The notes beneath the pieces are model-generated. The model worked only from the letters and a program-made list of their open reading frames with translations. It was not told the origin of the DNA and did not search any database. A DNA stretch of 64,000 nucleotides from Paenibacillus glucanolyticus NBRC 15330 (GTDB lineage Bacteria > Bacillota > Bacilli > Paenibacillales > Paenibacillaceae), in assembly GCF_004000885.1 (NCBI RefSeq), contig NZ_BIMC01000011.1, positions 62,001-126,000 on the forward strand. Direction: 5' to 3'. Shown here one piece after another: positions 1 through 9,181 of the stretch. The translations under genes were made by a program, and so were the position numbers. The stretch's first letter is position 1. The number at the start of each line of letters is the position of its first letter.

Positions 1-44
1 CCATTTAATAAGCTTTTGTCTTGGTTTACTTTAATATAGCGTTA

Positions 45-1445
45 TTATGGAGTCGTACTGGAGTTGTTATGGAGTTGTAAAATAAGATGGACACTCGTTC
101 CTGAATGCTGCTTGGACTGCAGTGATAGACGAGCATCGTGTGCTTCGGCAATTTGACGGCACAAGGATAAGCCGAGCCCTGCCCCTCCATGTTCTCTGGA
201 ACGGGCACTGTCAGCTCGGTAAAAGGGTTCAAAAGCCCGTGCCACCTGCTGTGCAGTCATTCCAATACCGAAATCGCGTACTTCCAGAACGGCTTCTTCG
301 TCAAGTTCATAAGCCATTAGCCTAATTTCGCCTCCTTCAACGGAAGCATGAATTGAATTCTCAAGGCAGTTTACTAGGAAAGTGGCGAGTAAATCAAAGT
401 CCCCATATACATAATCGATATCCCGATGGACAATAAGCTTGATTCGAGAATCCCTCATGTTTTTCATTTCAGTCTGTTGGACAGAATTGAATAACTCTTC
501 AACAGGGATTCGTTGCAGTTCCAGCGGTTTACGACCGACAACCGAAAGGTCTAGCAGCTTAAAGGCCAGGCTTTTTAATCGCATGGTTTCGGTCCATATA
601 TAGTGGGTGGCGGTGCCGCGTTCTTCTTCCCCAATGTTAGCGGATCTCAAGTATTCTGCGAAGCCTTGCATACTTGTAAGTGGTGTTCGCAATTCGTGTG
701 CAAGATTATCAACGATTCGTTGTTTTTCTTCTGCCATTTCTGACAACTCATGCATACGCTGTTCTATCGCTTCAGCCATGCGGTTGAAATTCTGCGACAA
801 TTCGCCGAACTCATCCTTGTTGTATAACAGGACCCGTTCTGAATAATCGCCTTCGGCAATATGTTTGGTTGTCTTCGATAATAACCTAAGTGGTTTAGTC
901 AATTGCCTGATGAATAGAAACAGGAGAATCATAAGCGCAGGGCTGATCGTAAAGTTGATAGTTACAAAAAAACGATTCAGCTCTCGCTGATTGTCATACA
1001 ATTCCTCAATATCTCGTGTGTAAACAAGCAGTAGATGATCATAAGGGGGAGGAAGTTTATGAGAGAATTGTATATAATGAATTCCTTGTTCTTCAATTTG
1101 TTCGAATGGAATGTCGGGTTTTATTAGATGGTTCATATCTTTTGGATATAATAGCTGTTCTTGATTCCAGAGCTGTAAGGTAACACCCTGTTGTAAATAA
1201 TTTTTGGCATAAGAATAGGTAACATTGTGCAGGATTTCATCGTCTACACTCGATCCTCGTGACATGATCGACGTTAAATTCTCATAGATGTTATTAGCAA
1301 TGAGCGCTTGTTCACTTGAGGCTCTTTGGATTTCTCGCTCTGTATTAAGAGACCAGCTTTTATTCATAATCATGACAACACTGATATCAAGTGCCACAAC
1401 GAAAAGAACTAATACCACGAGTAGTGTCTTCAGCCAGAATTTCAA
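45..1445 (-). CDS. Sensor histidine kinase (HAMP, HisKA, HATPase)
   Basis: Membrane sensor kinase of a two-component system, 466 residues. A first membrane segment lies at about residues 5-27, an extracytoplasmic sensor region at about 30-158, a second membrane segment at about 159-180 and a HAMP linker to about 232. The H-box NLAHELRTPLTS places the phosphorylated histidine at residue 250. The ATPase domain shows an N-box (NCLENSIHAS, about 359-368), G1 (DFGIGM), F-box (FEPFYRAD) and G2 (GGAGLGLSL), so it looks catalytically complete. It lies 6 bases downstream of the response regulator gene on the same strand, so the two are one operon. The signal sensed is not readable from the sequence. 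Confidence 0.93.
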   Translation of the reverse strand: MKFWLKTLLVVLVLFVVALDISVVMIMNKSWSLNTEREIQRASSEQALIANNIYENLTSIMSRGSSVDDEILHNVTYSYAKNYLQQGVTLQLWNQEQLLYPKDMNHLIKPDIPFEQIEEQGIHYIQFSHKLPPPYDHLLLVYTRDIEELYDNQRELNRFFVTINFTISPALMILLFLFIRQLTKPLRLLSKTTKHIAEGDYSERVLLYNKDEFGELSQNFNRMAEAIEQRMHELSEMAEEKQRIVDNLAHELRTPLTSMQGFAEYLRSANIGEEERGTATHYIWTETMRLKSLAFKLLDLSVVGRKPLELQRIPVEELFNSVQQTEMKNMRDSRIKLIVHRDIDYVYGDFDLLATFLVNCLENSIHASVEGGEIRLMAYELDEEAVLEVRDFGIGMTAQQVARAFEPFYRADSARSREHGGAGLGLSLCRQIAEAHDARLSLQSKQHSGTSVHLILQLHNNSSTTP

Positions 1446-1451
1446 TGGGTT

Positions 1452-2111
1452 CTATACCTCCGCATTCAGCCTATAGCCCAGCTTAAAGATAGTGACGATC
1501 CGTTCTTCCCATCCTAGCTTTTTACGCAGCTGTCTAATATGGACGTCTACCGTGCGGGTTTCACCGAGGAAATCATAACCCCAGACAAGTTCCAGCAGTT
1601 TCTCTCTGGATAACGCAATATTGCGATTACGGATTAATACCTCAAGTAGATCGAATTCTCGTGCAGTCAGTTCTACAGGTTGGTCGTCTTTTAATACTTG
1701 CCGTTCCAGCAATTTGACTTCTGCTTCACCTAAGACAAAGAGGTCATCGGATGGCTTCGCACGGCGAAGCACGACATTTATGCGGGCAAGAAGCTCTAAA
1801 ATTTCAAATGGTTTGATGATATAATCCTCAGCTCCAAGTTCAAATCCGGTGATGCGGTCGGACAAGGATTCCTTCGCTGTAAGAAAAATAACCGGTATGT
1901 TATATGCTCGTATATGTTGCATTAGTTCAAAACCATCCATACCAGGCAGCATTATGTCTAGGAGAATCAGATCAAATTTCTCCTGTTTAAGAAATTGAAT
2001 GACGTCTGTTCCGTTGTAAGATTTACAGAAATGATGTCCTACCAGCTTTAAATTCATTGTAATTAAATCGTTTATTGATTTTTCATCTTCAACGACTAAT
2101 ATATTGGCCAC
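1452..2111 (-). CDS. OmpR/PhoB-family response regulator
   Basis: DNA-binding response regulator of 219 residues, partner of the adjacent kinase. The receiver domain (about 1-115) has the acidic pair E8/D9, the phospho-acceptor D52 in LLDIMLPGMDG, T78 and K100. The C-terminal winged helix (about 125-219) carries the OmpR-type signature ELTAREFDLLEVL and TVDVHIRQLRKKLG. It is the first gene of the pair. Family membership is clear, but the regulon cannot be inferred from the window. Confidence 0.94.
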   Translation of the reverse strand: MANILVVEDEKSINDLITMNLKLVGHHFCKSYNGTDVIQFLKQEKFDLILLDIMLPGMDGFELMQHIRAYNIPVIFLTAKESLSDRITGFELGAEDYIIKPFEILELLARINVVLRRAKPSDDLFVLGEAEVKLLERQVLKDDQPVELTAREFDLLEVLIRNRNIALSREKLLELVWGYDFLGETRTVDVHIRQLRKKLGWEERIVTIFKLGYRLNAEV

Positions 2112-2276
2112 AATCGAGTCCTCCGTTTGCTAAAATCCGTTATTCACTGCGATAAGCAGGGCGTTTTTTAAGTCAAAGCCCGTGTTTTACGATAGTTTCT
2201 CTTTGAAAGTACTTTAGCACGAGTTGTCGTTTCAGCGATACATAGATTCATGAAAGATAGTTAACAAGAGCGATCA

Positions 2277-2310
2277 TATAAAAAAAGAACCCGCCGACTA
2301 ACGGGTTCTT
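2277..2310 (-). terminator. Rho-independent terminator after the rhodanese gene
   Basis: A 9-bp stem (AAGAACCCG at 2285-2293 pairing with 2302-2310) is followed on the minus strand by a run of T residues. It lies just past the stop codon of the sulfurtransferase gene. Confidence 0.8.
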
Positions 2311-2315
2311 GCACT

Positions 2316-3152
2316 TTACTCGTCTCCCGTCGCAACCGGGTTGTCCTCGTAACTGATCCAGTCGCTCCAGCTGCCGGCATACAGCTTCACATGGCCGTAA
2401 CCGGCTTCCTCCAGAGCAAGCACGTTGGGGCAGGCAGTTACGCCGGAGCCGCAGTATACAATGATCTCGGCATCTTGCGGAATGTCCGAGAAGTGCTCAC
2501 GAAGTGCTCCTGGAGCCTTCCAATGTCCGGAAGGCTCCAGAACACCCTTCCAGAAGTAGTTCTTTGCACCCGGAATATGTCCGGCCTTGGCATCCAAGGG
2601 CTCCTCCAATCCGGCATATCTGCGCGGCTCGCGGGAATCCAGAAGCATGCTGATACCCTGTTGAGAAGCCTCGCGTACGTCATGTACGCTGACGAGTTTA
2701 TGGGGCTGCAGCTTCATTTCGTATGTAACGGGAATGACAATCGGCTGTTCATCCGTAACCGGATAAGAAGCACTCTTCCAGGCTGAATAGCCTTCGGCCA
2801 TTACATAGGCTTGTTCGTGCCCCGTATATTTCAGCAGCCACCATAAACGGCTGGCCATGGCCCCGCCCTGGTCATCATAGATGACGACACGGCTGCCTTG
2901 AAGAATACCGGATTGGCCAAGACGCTTTGCCAATGTATCCAAGTCTGGCAGCGGATGGCGTCCGCCATGTTCCGTAATGGGGGAGGAGAGGTCCTTCTCC
3001 AGATCGAGATAAACCGCACGCGGGATATGCGACTCCTCGTAACTGGCCTGGCCGCTTTCCGGCTTGCCAAGAGCAAAACGGCAGTCTACGATGACCAGAT
3101 CCGATTCGTAGAGTCTGGCCAGCAGCCATTTCATCGTCACGATATTGTTCAT
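2316..3152 (-). CDS. Sulfurtransferase (two rhodanese domains)
   Basis: Thiosulfate or 3-mercaptopyruvate sulfurtransferase, 278 residues, the usual length of tandem-rhodanese enzymes. The N-terminal domain (about 5-135) keeps the fold (IPRAVYLDLEKDLS, VVIYDDQGG) but has no loop cysteine. The C-terminal domain (about 155-275) has the active-site loop CGSGVTAC with the persulfide-forming cysteine at about residue 234. CGSGVTAC occurs in both 3-mercaptopyruvate and thiosulfate enzymes, so the donor is not settled. The ribosome binding site (AAGGCGGTG) is moderate. It is monocistronic, with its own terminator. Confidence 0.9.
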   Translation of the reverse strand: MNNIVTMKWLLARLYESDLVIVDCRFALGKPESGQASYEESHIPRAVYLDLEKDLSSPITEHGGRHPLPDLDTLAKRLGQSGILQGSRVVIYDDQGGAMASRLWWLLKYTGHEQAYVMAEGYSAWKSASYPVTDEQPIVIPVTYEMKLQPHKLVSVHDVREASQQGISMLLDSREPRRYAGLEEPLDAKAGHIPGAKNYFWKGVLEPSGHWKAPGALREHFSDIPQDAEIIVYCGSGVTACPNVLALEEAGYGHVKLYAGSWSDWISYEDNPVATGDE

Positions 3153-3237
3153 ATATCAGGACACCGCCTTCTATGGGAAATAATGAGATAAGGTAATCGA
3201 ATTATATCATATTGCTGCTTGCCATTACGTATATAAG

Positions 3238-3280
3238 TAAAAAGTCGACCTGTCCCATAAAATTATGAGAGCCGGTCGAC
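3238..3280 (-). terminator. Terminator after the acyltransferase gene
   Basis: A hairpin with outer stem GTCGACC (3244-3250) / GGTCGAC (3274-3280) and an inner CATAA/TTATG stem is followed on the minus strand by five T residues. It lies 39 bases past the acyltransferase stop codon. Confidence 0.75.
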
Positions 3281-3318
3281 ATTAGTAAGAATGGAATATG
3301 GCAAGAATCGGATAATGC

Positions 3319-5511
3319 TTATTTCTTGATAGATTGAAGCAGCATCGAGGTGTAGGCAGCGGCACCTTCCGGTTCCAGGTGAACGCTGTCGGATCGGAAA
3401 TATTCAGGATGATCTTTGCTCGCCGAGTACCAATCCACGAGTGTAACCTTCGGGTTCTCGGCAGCCGCTTTTGCCAGCATGTCGTTTACGTTCTGTTCCC
3501 AATCACGAGGAACCCGTGTATTGACAAGTACAATTTGCTTAGCGGAATCCAGCGGGCGCAGAAGCGAATCGAGGTCTTTTTTCGAGAAAGCTCCGTTGGT
3601 ACCCAGTCCGATAATGATGATGCCGCCATCGATACGGTTTTGAGCTTTCAATGCTGGGACAAGATCATCAGCCTGGCGCATTTGGCGTCCAATCACCGCA
3701 TCGATATGAATGCCGGGCAGTGATTTCTCCAGATAAGGGGAGACACCGAGCATGACCGAATCTCCGATGGCCGTGATTGTGGATTTAGACGATGGCCGAG
3801 CTTGCGGATCCTTATTCACCGGCTTGGTATGGTTAGGGTCCTTGCCATCAGCAGAACCGCCTGAAGAATCCTTGGGTTGAGGAGGATTTTCAGACTTTAT
3901 TTCCTTACCAGTCTTATCATTGTTGCCGGAATCCGTTGTCTCTGAGCTCCCATCCACTTTGTTTGTCTGATGGCTCGCGGTGCCATCTCCGGCTGGAAGT
4001 GCATTGCCCGAATCTTCATTCACGATTGAATCGTTATTCCCTGGAACGGCTTCTGTATCCGGGAGGGAATCCTTCTTCGTGTCATCCCCGGAGCTTGGCT
4101 CCCTCGTCGCTTCAGGCTGCATCGAAGACACGTCCGCAGGCGGAGTAATGTTTCCACTCGTTCCTACCGGATTTCGCTGCTGTCCTTGCGGAGGAACGTC
4201 TGGGGAGGGCTCCTCTGTTTGAGACGGCTCGGGTTCTTCCAGAACCGGGTTCTCGATGTTCAGCATTGCGGCGATATCGCCAACTGTTCTTGCATCGGAT
4301 ACGCTGCTCATCATGCCGGTACAGAAAATGCCAATTAAGATAAGCGAGCTTAGCGACACGATCCAGCCTTTTAACGATATCGAAGCCGGACGGCGGCGAA
4401 CGGAACGGACCTTAAGCCATAACTTCTTCAAACCGCCGTGTCGTATCGGCTCTTCTACATACTTCCAGGATAGTGCTGCCAGTATGACACTTGCCGTAAT
4501 CTGCAATACAACCTGTGGCAGGCTCAGATCTCCTGAACCGGAAGCAGGCGAGGTGAGTATCATCACAGGGTAATGCCACAAATAGATGCCATAGGAACGT
4601 ACGCCTACCCATAACAGCGGTTTCCAGCTTAACAAGCGACTGATTGATGCCGCGGGATGGGCGAGTACCGCAACGAGTACGGCAGCAGCCATAGAGAAGA
4701 GGAACATGCCTCCGCGATACAGGAACGGATCGTACCGGTCCACCTGCCACATCATGAAGAGGATGATGAGCAATGCTGCAGCACCTGTCAGGTTAAGTCT
4801 GCGCCGGACGGCAGTGGATACTTGAAGGGATAACTTCCAGCTGGGCCATACGATGGCCAGCCCTGCTCCGATCAGCAGACCGAACGCCCGGGTATCCGTT
4901 CCATAGTAGACTCGGCTGGGATCTTCTCCCGGCTGGTAGATGAGCGCCATGACCAGAGCCGAGGCTGCTGCTCCGGCGGCGATAAAGCTGAACAGCTGTC
5001 CTCTGCGGGGGAACAGCTTGAGTCCCGCCAGCATGATGAGCGGCCACAGCAAGTAGAACTGCTCTTCCACGGCCAGCGACCAGAAATGCCCTAGTGGAGA
5101 CGGCGGGCCAAATGATTCGAAATAGGATTGCTGCTGATAAATAAACTGCCAGTTGCTTATGTACGTAACGGCTCCCAGTACTTCGCCCCGAAGAGTGAGC
5201 AGCCGGGATCGGTCGAACAGTGTAACCCATACGACCAGGATGAACAGCATGAGCAGCATGGCCGGCAGAAGGCGCCGGAACCTTCGTATCCAGAAATCCT
5301 TCAGGTCGATCCGCCGTTGATGATGCCATTGGGATGCCAGAATATCGGTTATGAGATAACCGGATAGTACAAAGAATAAGCTGACCCCGAGAAAACCACC
5401 GCCTGCAAAACCAAAATTCCAGTGGTATCCCATAACCCCGATCAAGGCGAGGGCTCTTAGCCCATCCAGACCAGGCATGTAACGCGAATGTGGTTTATCC
5501 GATATCGGCAC
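3319..5511 (-). CDS. OatA-like membrane acyltransferase with SGNH domain
   Basis: Probable O-acetyltransferase acting on a cell-surface polymer such as peptidoglycan, 730 residues. An acyltransferase-3 domain with about ten membrane segments spans residues 10-400 (GLDGLRALALIGVMGYH near the N-terminus, FWSLAVEEQFYLLWP). A Pro/Ser/Glu/Asp-rich, low-complexity linker follows at about 425-570. An SGNH hydrolase-type domain occupies about 575-730, with the GDS block (AIGDSVMLG), GLGTNG and the catalytic D/H block DSVHL. This two-domain order is known from OatA-type enzymes. The start is GTG at 5511, preceded by AAAGGAGTG. The first 17 bases overlap the end of a 45-codon ORF, suggesting translational coupling. 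The polymer modified is inferred, not shown. Confidence 0.88.
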   Translation of the reverse strand: MPISDKPHSRYMPGLDGLRALALIGVMGYHWNFGFAGGGFLGVSLFFVLSGYLITDILASQWHHQRRIDLKDFWIRRFRRLLPAMLLMLFILVVWVTLFDRSRLLTLRGEVLGAVTYISNWQFIYQQQSYFESFGPPSPLGHFWSLAVEEQFYLLWPLIMLAGLKLFPRRGQLFSFIAAGAAASALVMALIYQPGEDPSRVYYGTDTRAFGLLIGAGLAIVWPSWKLSLQVSTAVRRRLNLTGAAALLIILFMMWQVDRYDPFLYRGGMFLFSMAAAVLVAVLAHPAASISRLLSWKPLLWVGVRSYGIYLWHYPVMILTSPASGSGDLSLPQVVLQITASVILAALSWKYVEEPIRHGGLKKLWLKVRSVRRRPASISLKGWIVSLSSLILIGIFCTGMMSSVSDARTVGDIAAMLNIENPVLEEPEPSQTEEPSPDVPPQGQQRNPVGTSGNITPPADVSSMQPEATREPSSGDDTKKDSLPDTEAVPGNNDSIVNEDSGNALPAGDGTASHQTNKVDGSSETTDSGNNDKTGKEIKSENPPQPKDSSGGSADGKDPNHTKPVNKDPQARPSSKSTITAIGDSVMLGVSPYLEKSLPGIHIDAVIGRQMRQADDLVPALKAQNRIDGGIIIIGLGTNGAFSKKDLDSLLRPLDSAKQIVLVNTRVPRDWEQNVNDMLAKAAAENPKVTLVDWYSASKDHPEYFRSDSVHLEPEGAAAYTSMLLQSIKK

Positions 5512-5632
5512 TGGAGATCACTCCTTTCGAAGGATCTGCACTGATGCCGCCCTGCAACAGCCGCTGCGATAATATGTAGGACATATTCTCAAACGTCTGG
5601 GTGCTGAATAGTCGATGTGTCATTTGGAACAT
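5495..5632 (-). CDS. Small ORF (45 aa) overlapping the acyltransferase start
   Basis: A 45-codon open frame begins with ATG (MFQMTHRLFSTQTFEN) and ends SSADIG. It is preceded by a plausible ribosome binding site (AAAGGGAAGG, 6-8 bases upstream). Its stop lies 17 bases inside the downstream acyltransferase gene, whose own AAAGGAGTG ribosome binding site sits within this ORF. It has no membrane segment and I recognise no family. It could be a genuine small protein or a leader ORF that couples translation. Coding status rests only on the ribosome binding site, the overlap geometry and the uninterrupted frame. Confidence 0.45.
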   Translation of the reverse strand: MFQMTHRLFSTQTFENMSYILSQRLLQGGISADPSKGVISSADIG

Positions 5633-5970
5633 GGTAAACCTTCCCTTTCCTTTATAGGAGGATATTTCATATTAAGGAGACCTGTATCGAAACCTGTAAT
5701 ATCCTGCAACTTGATGTCATAGTTAAATACTAGCATCCCCAGAAAAACAGAAGGTGACAAAAAAATGAACCTACGGCTACATTGTGATGTCAATAATAAG
5801 ACAGATTTTTCATTTGAAATTACAAGCTATTGTGCTTGGTATGTGCACTCTTCGATAACAGCCTGTTAGCCGTATCGCTTCAGACCATAAGAAAGAGGAG
5901 GTCCCTGCCTCCCCTAACGTCAAGATGATGAATCAGCTCACATCTTCCTTCATTCTTTTTTGCGTACGGA
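5633..5970. other. 338-base gap with hairpins
   Basis: No convincing gene. An 8-bp perfect inverted repeat (AGGATATT 5659-5666, AATATCCT 5698-5705) would lie in the 5' leader of the small-ORF/acyltransferase transcript. At 5895-5914 a weak GGGGAGG/CCTCCTC hairpin followed by T-rich sequence on the minus strand could terminate yhbH. I find no clear promoter. Confidence 0.4.
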
Positions 5971-7131
5971 TTATATAGCGGCTCCTTCACGTTTGCGAAA
6001 AAAGGTTTTCAGTGCGTCGTACACTTCCCCTTTGTCTTTGATCACATGGTACATGAATTGGTCCAGCTTGATATTCTTATAGGCCGACATCAGCGTGCTG
6101 CTGCGGTTGTATTGATTGACCTCGCCGTAACCGAACATATTGCTTACCTTCAGCAGCTCGCCGATGAGTTTGACGCAGCGTTCATTGTCGGAAGTGAGAT
6201 TATCGCCATCCGAGAAATGGAATGGATAAATGTTGTATTGGGAAGGGGGATAACGGTGATTGATAATATCCAGCGCTTTCTGATAAGCGGATGAACATAT
6301 GGTTCCGCCGCTTTCACCGCGTGTGAAGAATTCCTCCTCGGTTACTTCCTTCGCTTCGGTATGGTGGGCGATAAACACAATTTCAACCTTTTCGTACTGT
6401 TTGCGAAGGAAACGGGTCATCCAGAAGAAAAAGCTGCGTGCGCAGTATTTTTCAAAAGAGCCCATGGACCCTGAAGTATCCATCATCGCAATAATGACCG
6501 CGCTCGATTCCGGAATGACGGTATCGTCCCAGGTCTTGTAACGAAGATCGTCCGGGCTGATGCCGTGGATGCCGGGATTGCCGTCTCTGGCATTGCGTCG
6601 CAAATTCTCCAGAATGGTGCGTTTCTTGTCAATGTTGGACATGATGCCTTTTTTGCGGATGTCGTTGAACACGATGGACTGCGTCTCGATCTGCTCTTTA
6701 TCCTTGGGCTGAAGCAGCGGAAGTTCCAGCTCCTCAAACAGCATGTTCTCCAATTCTTCCAGACTGACCTCGGTCTCCACGATGTCCTGGCCTGCCTGAT
6801 CGCCCGCGGATTCTCCCTTTCCGGGCTGGGCCGACGAAGGGTCTCGGCCGAGGACGTCACCAACCTGACTGTCGCCATCGCCTTGGCCGACATGCTTTTG
6901 CTTCTGATAGTTATAGATGAAACGGTATTCGTCAAGGCTTCGGATCGGAACCTTAATGATCTGTTTCCCGTCGGAGAGGATAATGTTTTCTTCGGTAATA
7001 AGGTCAGGCAGGTTGCGCTTGATCACTTCGCGAATTTTATGCTGATGACGTACCTGATCCTGATAGCCTTTGCGGTGCAGCGACCAGTCTTCACGGGATA
7101 CGACAAACGAAAGGGCATCTTCATTTTGCAC
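5971..7131 (-). CDS. yhbH: Sporulation protein YhbH (DUF444)
   Basis: DUF444 family protein of 386 residues, typical length. In Bacillus the homologue is a mother-cell sporulation protein and relatives form a complex with a PrkA-type kinase and SpoVR. A charged N-terminal region ([18 protein letters not shown]) and a low-complexity G/Q/D stretch (about 82-115) precede a von Willebrand A-like domain with the metal-site motif DTSGSMG at about residues 220-226, then [11 protein letters not shown]. The ribosome binding site GGAGGTGA lies 7-8 bases before ATG. It stands alone, and neither PrkA nor SpoVR is in the window. Confidence 0.92.
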   Translation of the reverse strand: MQNEDALSFVVSREDWSLHRKGYQDQVRHQHKIREVIKRNLPDLITEENIILSDGKQIIKVPIRSLDEYRFIYNYQKQKHVGQGDGDSQVGDVLGRDPSSAQPGKGESAGDQAGQDIVETEVSLEELENMLFEELELPLLQPKDKEQIETQSIVFNDIRKKGIMSNIDKKRTILENLRRNARDGNPGIHGISPDDLRYKTWDDTVIPESSAVIIAMMDTSGSMGSFEKYCARSFFFWMTRFLRKQYEKVEIVFIAHHTEAKEVTEEEFFTRGESGGTICSSAYQKALDIINHRYPPSQYNIYPFHFSDGDNLTSDNERCVKLIGELLKVSNMFGYGEVNQYNRSSTLMSAYKNIKLDQFMYHVIKDKGEVYDALKTFFRKREGAAI

Positions 7132-7246
7132 GGACAGTCACCTCCCAAGTGTAGCCTTGACACTGTTGCCGTCGTTTTGGCTGTAGTATTTCATTATATT
7201 CGGGAGAAAGAGCGATATGTGAGTGTGAATCCGTGTTTGCCATGAA

Positions 7247-7284
7247 AAAGGACACTTCACCTGAAAATGATCAGGCAAGTGTCC
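7247..7284 (-). terminator. Terminator after the DUF4190-like gene
   Basis: Stem GGACACTT (7250-7257) / AAGTGTCC (7277-7284) with an inner CTG/CAG pairing. On the minus strand it is followed by TTTTT. It lies 15 bases past the stop of the small membrane protein gene. Confidence 0.75.
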
Positions 7285-7298
7285 CACCATGATAATGC

Positions 7299-7721
7299 TT
7301 AGCCGTTTAGTACAAATAGGAACAGGGCGCCGATGGTGACGATAACCACGCTGTTGACGATGGTTGCAATGACGGCAACCGCACGCTTGCGCGTTTTGGA
7401 GAAGCAGCCTACAACGCCGAGCACCAGTCCGACGATATTTACGATCATCACAAGGATGAACACAGCGGCAAGCGTCGTCATCGCTTCCATCGTTTCCTGC
7501 GTCGGCTCCAGGATCGGGCCATTTTCCGTCATATAAGGTTCAATCATCGTTGTGCCGAGTGCGCCGAGCAAAATATAACCGAGCAGCGTAACGATAGACA
7601 GTATGAAGGATGCTATGCCGAATCGGGAGTGCTTTCTGTCCTCAGGGGGGATAAATGTGGTTTTAGGTTTCTGGGGTGAAGCTTGGTCCTCGGATGGGGA
7701 GGAAGGTGTTTGCTGATCCAT
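7299..7721 (-). CDS. Small membrane protein, DUF4190-like
   Basis: A 140-residue protein with a polar, Pro/Ser/Lys-rich N-terminus (about 1-35) and three hydrophobic segments: FGIASFILSIVTLLGYILLGAL region, a middle segment around LAAVFILVMIVNIVGLVLG, and a C-terminal one around AVIATIVNSVVIVTIG. The pattern (soluble tail, then repeated GxxSxxLG-type helices) resembles DUF4190/DUF4064-like proteins. ATG at 7721 is preferred over the upstream frame start at 7751 because TTAGGAGCG lies 10-12 bases before it. Function is unknown. It has its own terminator. Confidence 0.7.
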   Translation of the reverse strand: MDQQTPSSPSEDQASPQKPKTTFIPPEDRKHSRFGIASFILSIVTLLGYILLGALGTTMIEPYMTENGPILEPTQETMEAMTTLAAVFILVMIVNIVGLVLGVVGCFSKTRKRAVAVIATIVNSVVIVTIGALFLFVLNG

Positions 7722-7933
7722 GTACTTAATCGCTCCTAACTTGGGATACATTCTTTAATAGTCCATGCGGCTTATTCATAAAAAAAGACATCCTTATTAA
7801 TCTTTCACAAAATGGCCCTGAAATCAAGTCCAGAGCGCTTTCATGCAGGTGGAAAAGCTGTGGCGAATCCGTTAAACTTAACATGATTACATAAGGACAC
7901 GGTGTGTCCGTTGACAGAAGGGGTTGAAACGGC

Positions 7934-8314
7934 TTGAGTCGAACATTCATCGCATGGGGCTCGATCCTGATGGCGCTGTCTGTGGCCATCGGTGCTTTCG
8001 GTGCCCATATGTTAGAAGGCATGATTACGGCAGACGAGCTTGCCATTTATGAGACGGGAGTCCAATATCATATGATGCATGGACTTGCGGTCCTGATTAC
8101 AGGTATTCTGGCAAAGGTACTGGGCGAATCCCGCAAGCTGTTCTGGGCGGGAGCTTTATTCATTGCAGGCACCATCATCTTCTCCGGCAGTCTCTATGTG
8201 TTAAGTATATCAGGTATAAAGTGGCTTGGGGCCATCACGCCGATTGGCGGCGTATCCTTCATCGTGGGCTGGCTGATGCTGATGTCCTCGGCGCTGTCTC
8301 GAAGAAACGCCTGA
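7934..8314 (+). CDS. DUF423 membrane protein (YwdK-like)
   Basis: A 126-residue integral membrane protein of the DUF423 family, with about four membrane segments and the characteristic GAFGAHMLEG after the first helix, followed by YETGVQYHMMHGLAVL. The start is TTG at 7934, preceded by AGAAGGGG. The B. subtilis counterpart is YwdK. Biochemical function of the family is not established. It is monocistronic, ending at a strong bidirectional terminator. Confidence 0.85.
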   Translation: MSRTFIAWGSILMALSVAIGAFGAHMLEGMITADELAIYETGVQYHMMHGLAVLITGILAKVLGESRKLFWAGALFIAGTIIFSGSLYVLSISGIKWLGAITPIGGVSFIVGWLMLMSSALSRRNA

Positions 8315-8323
8315 TTCTCCCGA

Positions 8324-8372
8324 AAAACGGCTTCGCCGATCCCTTGTTGCAGGGGCGGCGAAGCCGTTTTTT
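8324..8372. terminator. Bidirectional terminator
   Basis: A 15-bp perfect stem (8324-8338 with 8356-8370), with AAAA on one side and TTTTTT on the other, between the convergent DUF423 gene and the 182-residue unknown gene. Confidence 0.9.
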
Positions 8373-8400
8373 AGTGGAATCCGGTTAAATGTATACCCTG

Positions 8401-8949
8401 TTAACTGACACTGAATTCGTCTATTTCATTAAGCTTGAAGGTATAAACCTGTTTCTCATCCACATGATAGACGTTGACCAGAAAATTGCTTTCATCATAG
8501 TTGAGAATCCGGCAGGGAAGACTTGTCTGCTTGCCGTGGCGGTTGGTTGTCAAGCGAACAAGGCGATTCTCCTTACTATATACTTTAATCCATTCAAAGG
8601 GATCGTTTCCGGTGAGTGGAGTTTGAACAGAAGGCACGCTGGCAGCGACCTTCTTTTTTTCCGGCGAGGATGTCGCAGGGGGCGGAGCGGGCTTTTCCTT
8701 ATTCTGAGAAGTTGCAGAAGCCATCTTCTGAGAGGCTTTGCTGATAACGGATTTTTTCTTGGCTTGAACCAAAGTGTTGATAATCTCTCCAAGCTCCATC
8801 CCGGATTTAACCCGGAAATCGACGACCTCAGCCTTGTCGTTCAGCATTTCCAGCAAATATTGCAAAGCCAGTGCGTTGGAGGGACTCTTGACCAGAATAT
8901 CAACGTTGAATAAAAAGCCGTTATCATCGGTGACAGGAATTGTGTTCAT
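8401..8949 (-). CDS. Unknown two-part protein with Lys/Pro/Ala linker
   Basis: A 182-residue protein I cannot assign. The N-terminal part (about 1-65) looks alpha/beta (FLFNVDILVKSPSN, LLEMLNDKAEVVDFRVKSG). A Lys/Ala/Ser/Pro-rich, probably disordered linker runs from about 66 to 105. The C-terminal part (about 112-182) is predicted beta-rich (WIKVYSKENRLVRLTTN, CRILNYDESNFLVNVYHVD). There is no signal peptide or membrane helix. The upstream ribosome binding site is weak. The frame is long, has ordinary codon use and is closed by a good terminator, so it is very probably a gene. Confidence 0.75.
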   Translation of the reverse strand: MNTIPVTDDNGFLFNVDILVKSPSNALALQYLLEMLNDKAEVVDFRVKSGMELGEIINTLVQAKKKSVISKASQKMASATSQNKEKPAPPPATSSPEKKKVAASVPSVQTPLTGNDPFEWIKVYSKENRLVRLTTNRHGKQTSLPCRILNYDESNFLVNVYHVDEKQVYTFKLNEIDEFSVS

Positions 8950-9062
8950 AGCTTTTATTATTCACCAGCTTTCACATTGTTTCTACTGAATCAAATATAC
9001 CATAATTTTCAGATTTTCATAGTCCTAATGTCATGCGTATTTCATGATTGTTCTATTGATCT

Positions 9063-9122
9063 AGAGACATTCGTACCACTTGTATGCAGGAGAAGGCCCA
9101 GATATCAGAGACATTCGCACCA
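9063..9122. repeat. Two direct copies of a 16-base motif upstream of yunC
   Basis: AGAGACATTCGTACCA at 9063-9078 recurs with one change at 9107-9122, 44 bases apart start to start, in the 232-base gap before yunC. Equal spacing near four helical turns would suit a direct-repeat operator, but nothing else supports that. Confidence 0.4.
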
Positions 9123-9181
9123 TGTCGGTTCACGGAGAATAAACATAATTCTAAGCCGATGTGAGGGGAGGTTTGTTTATA

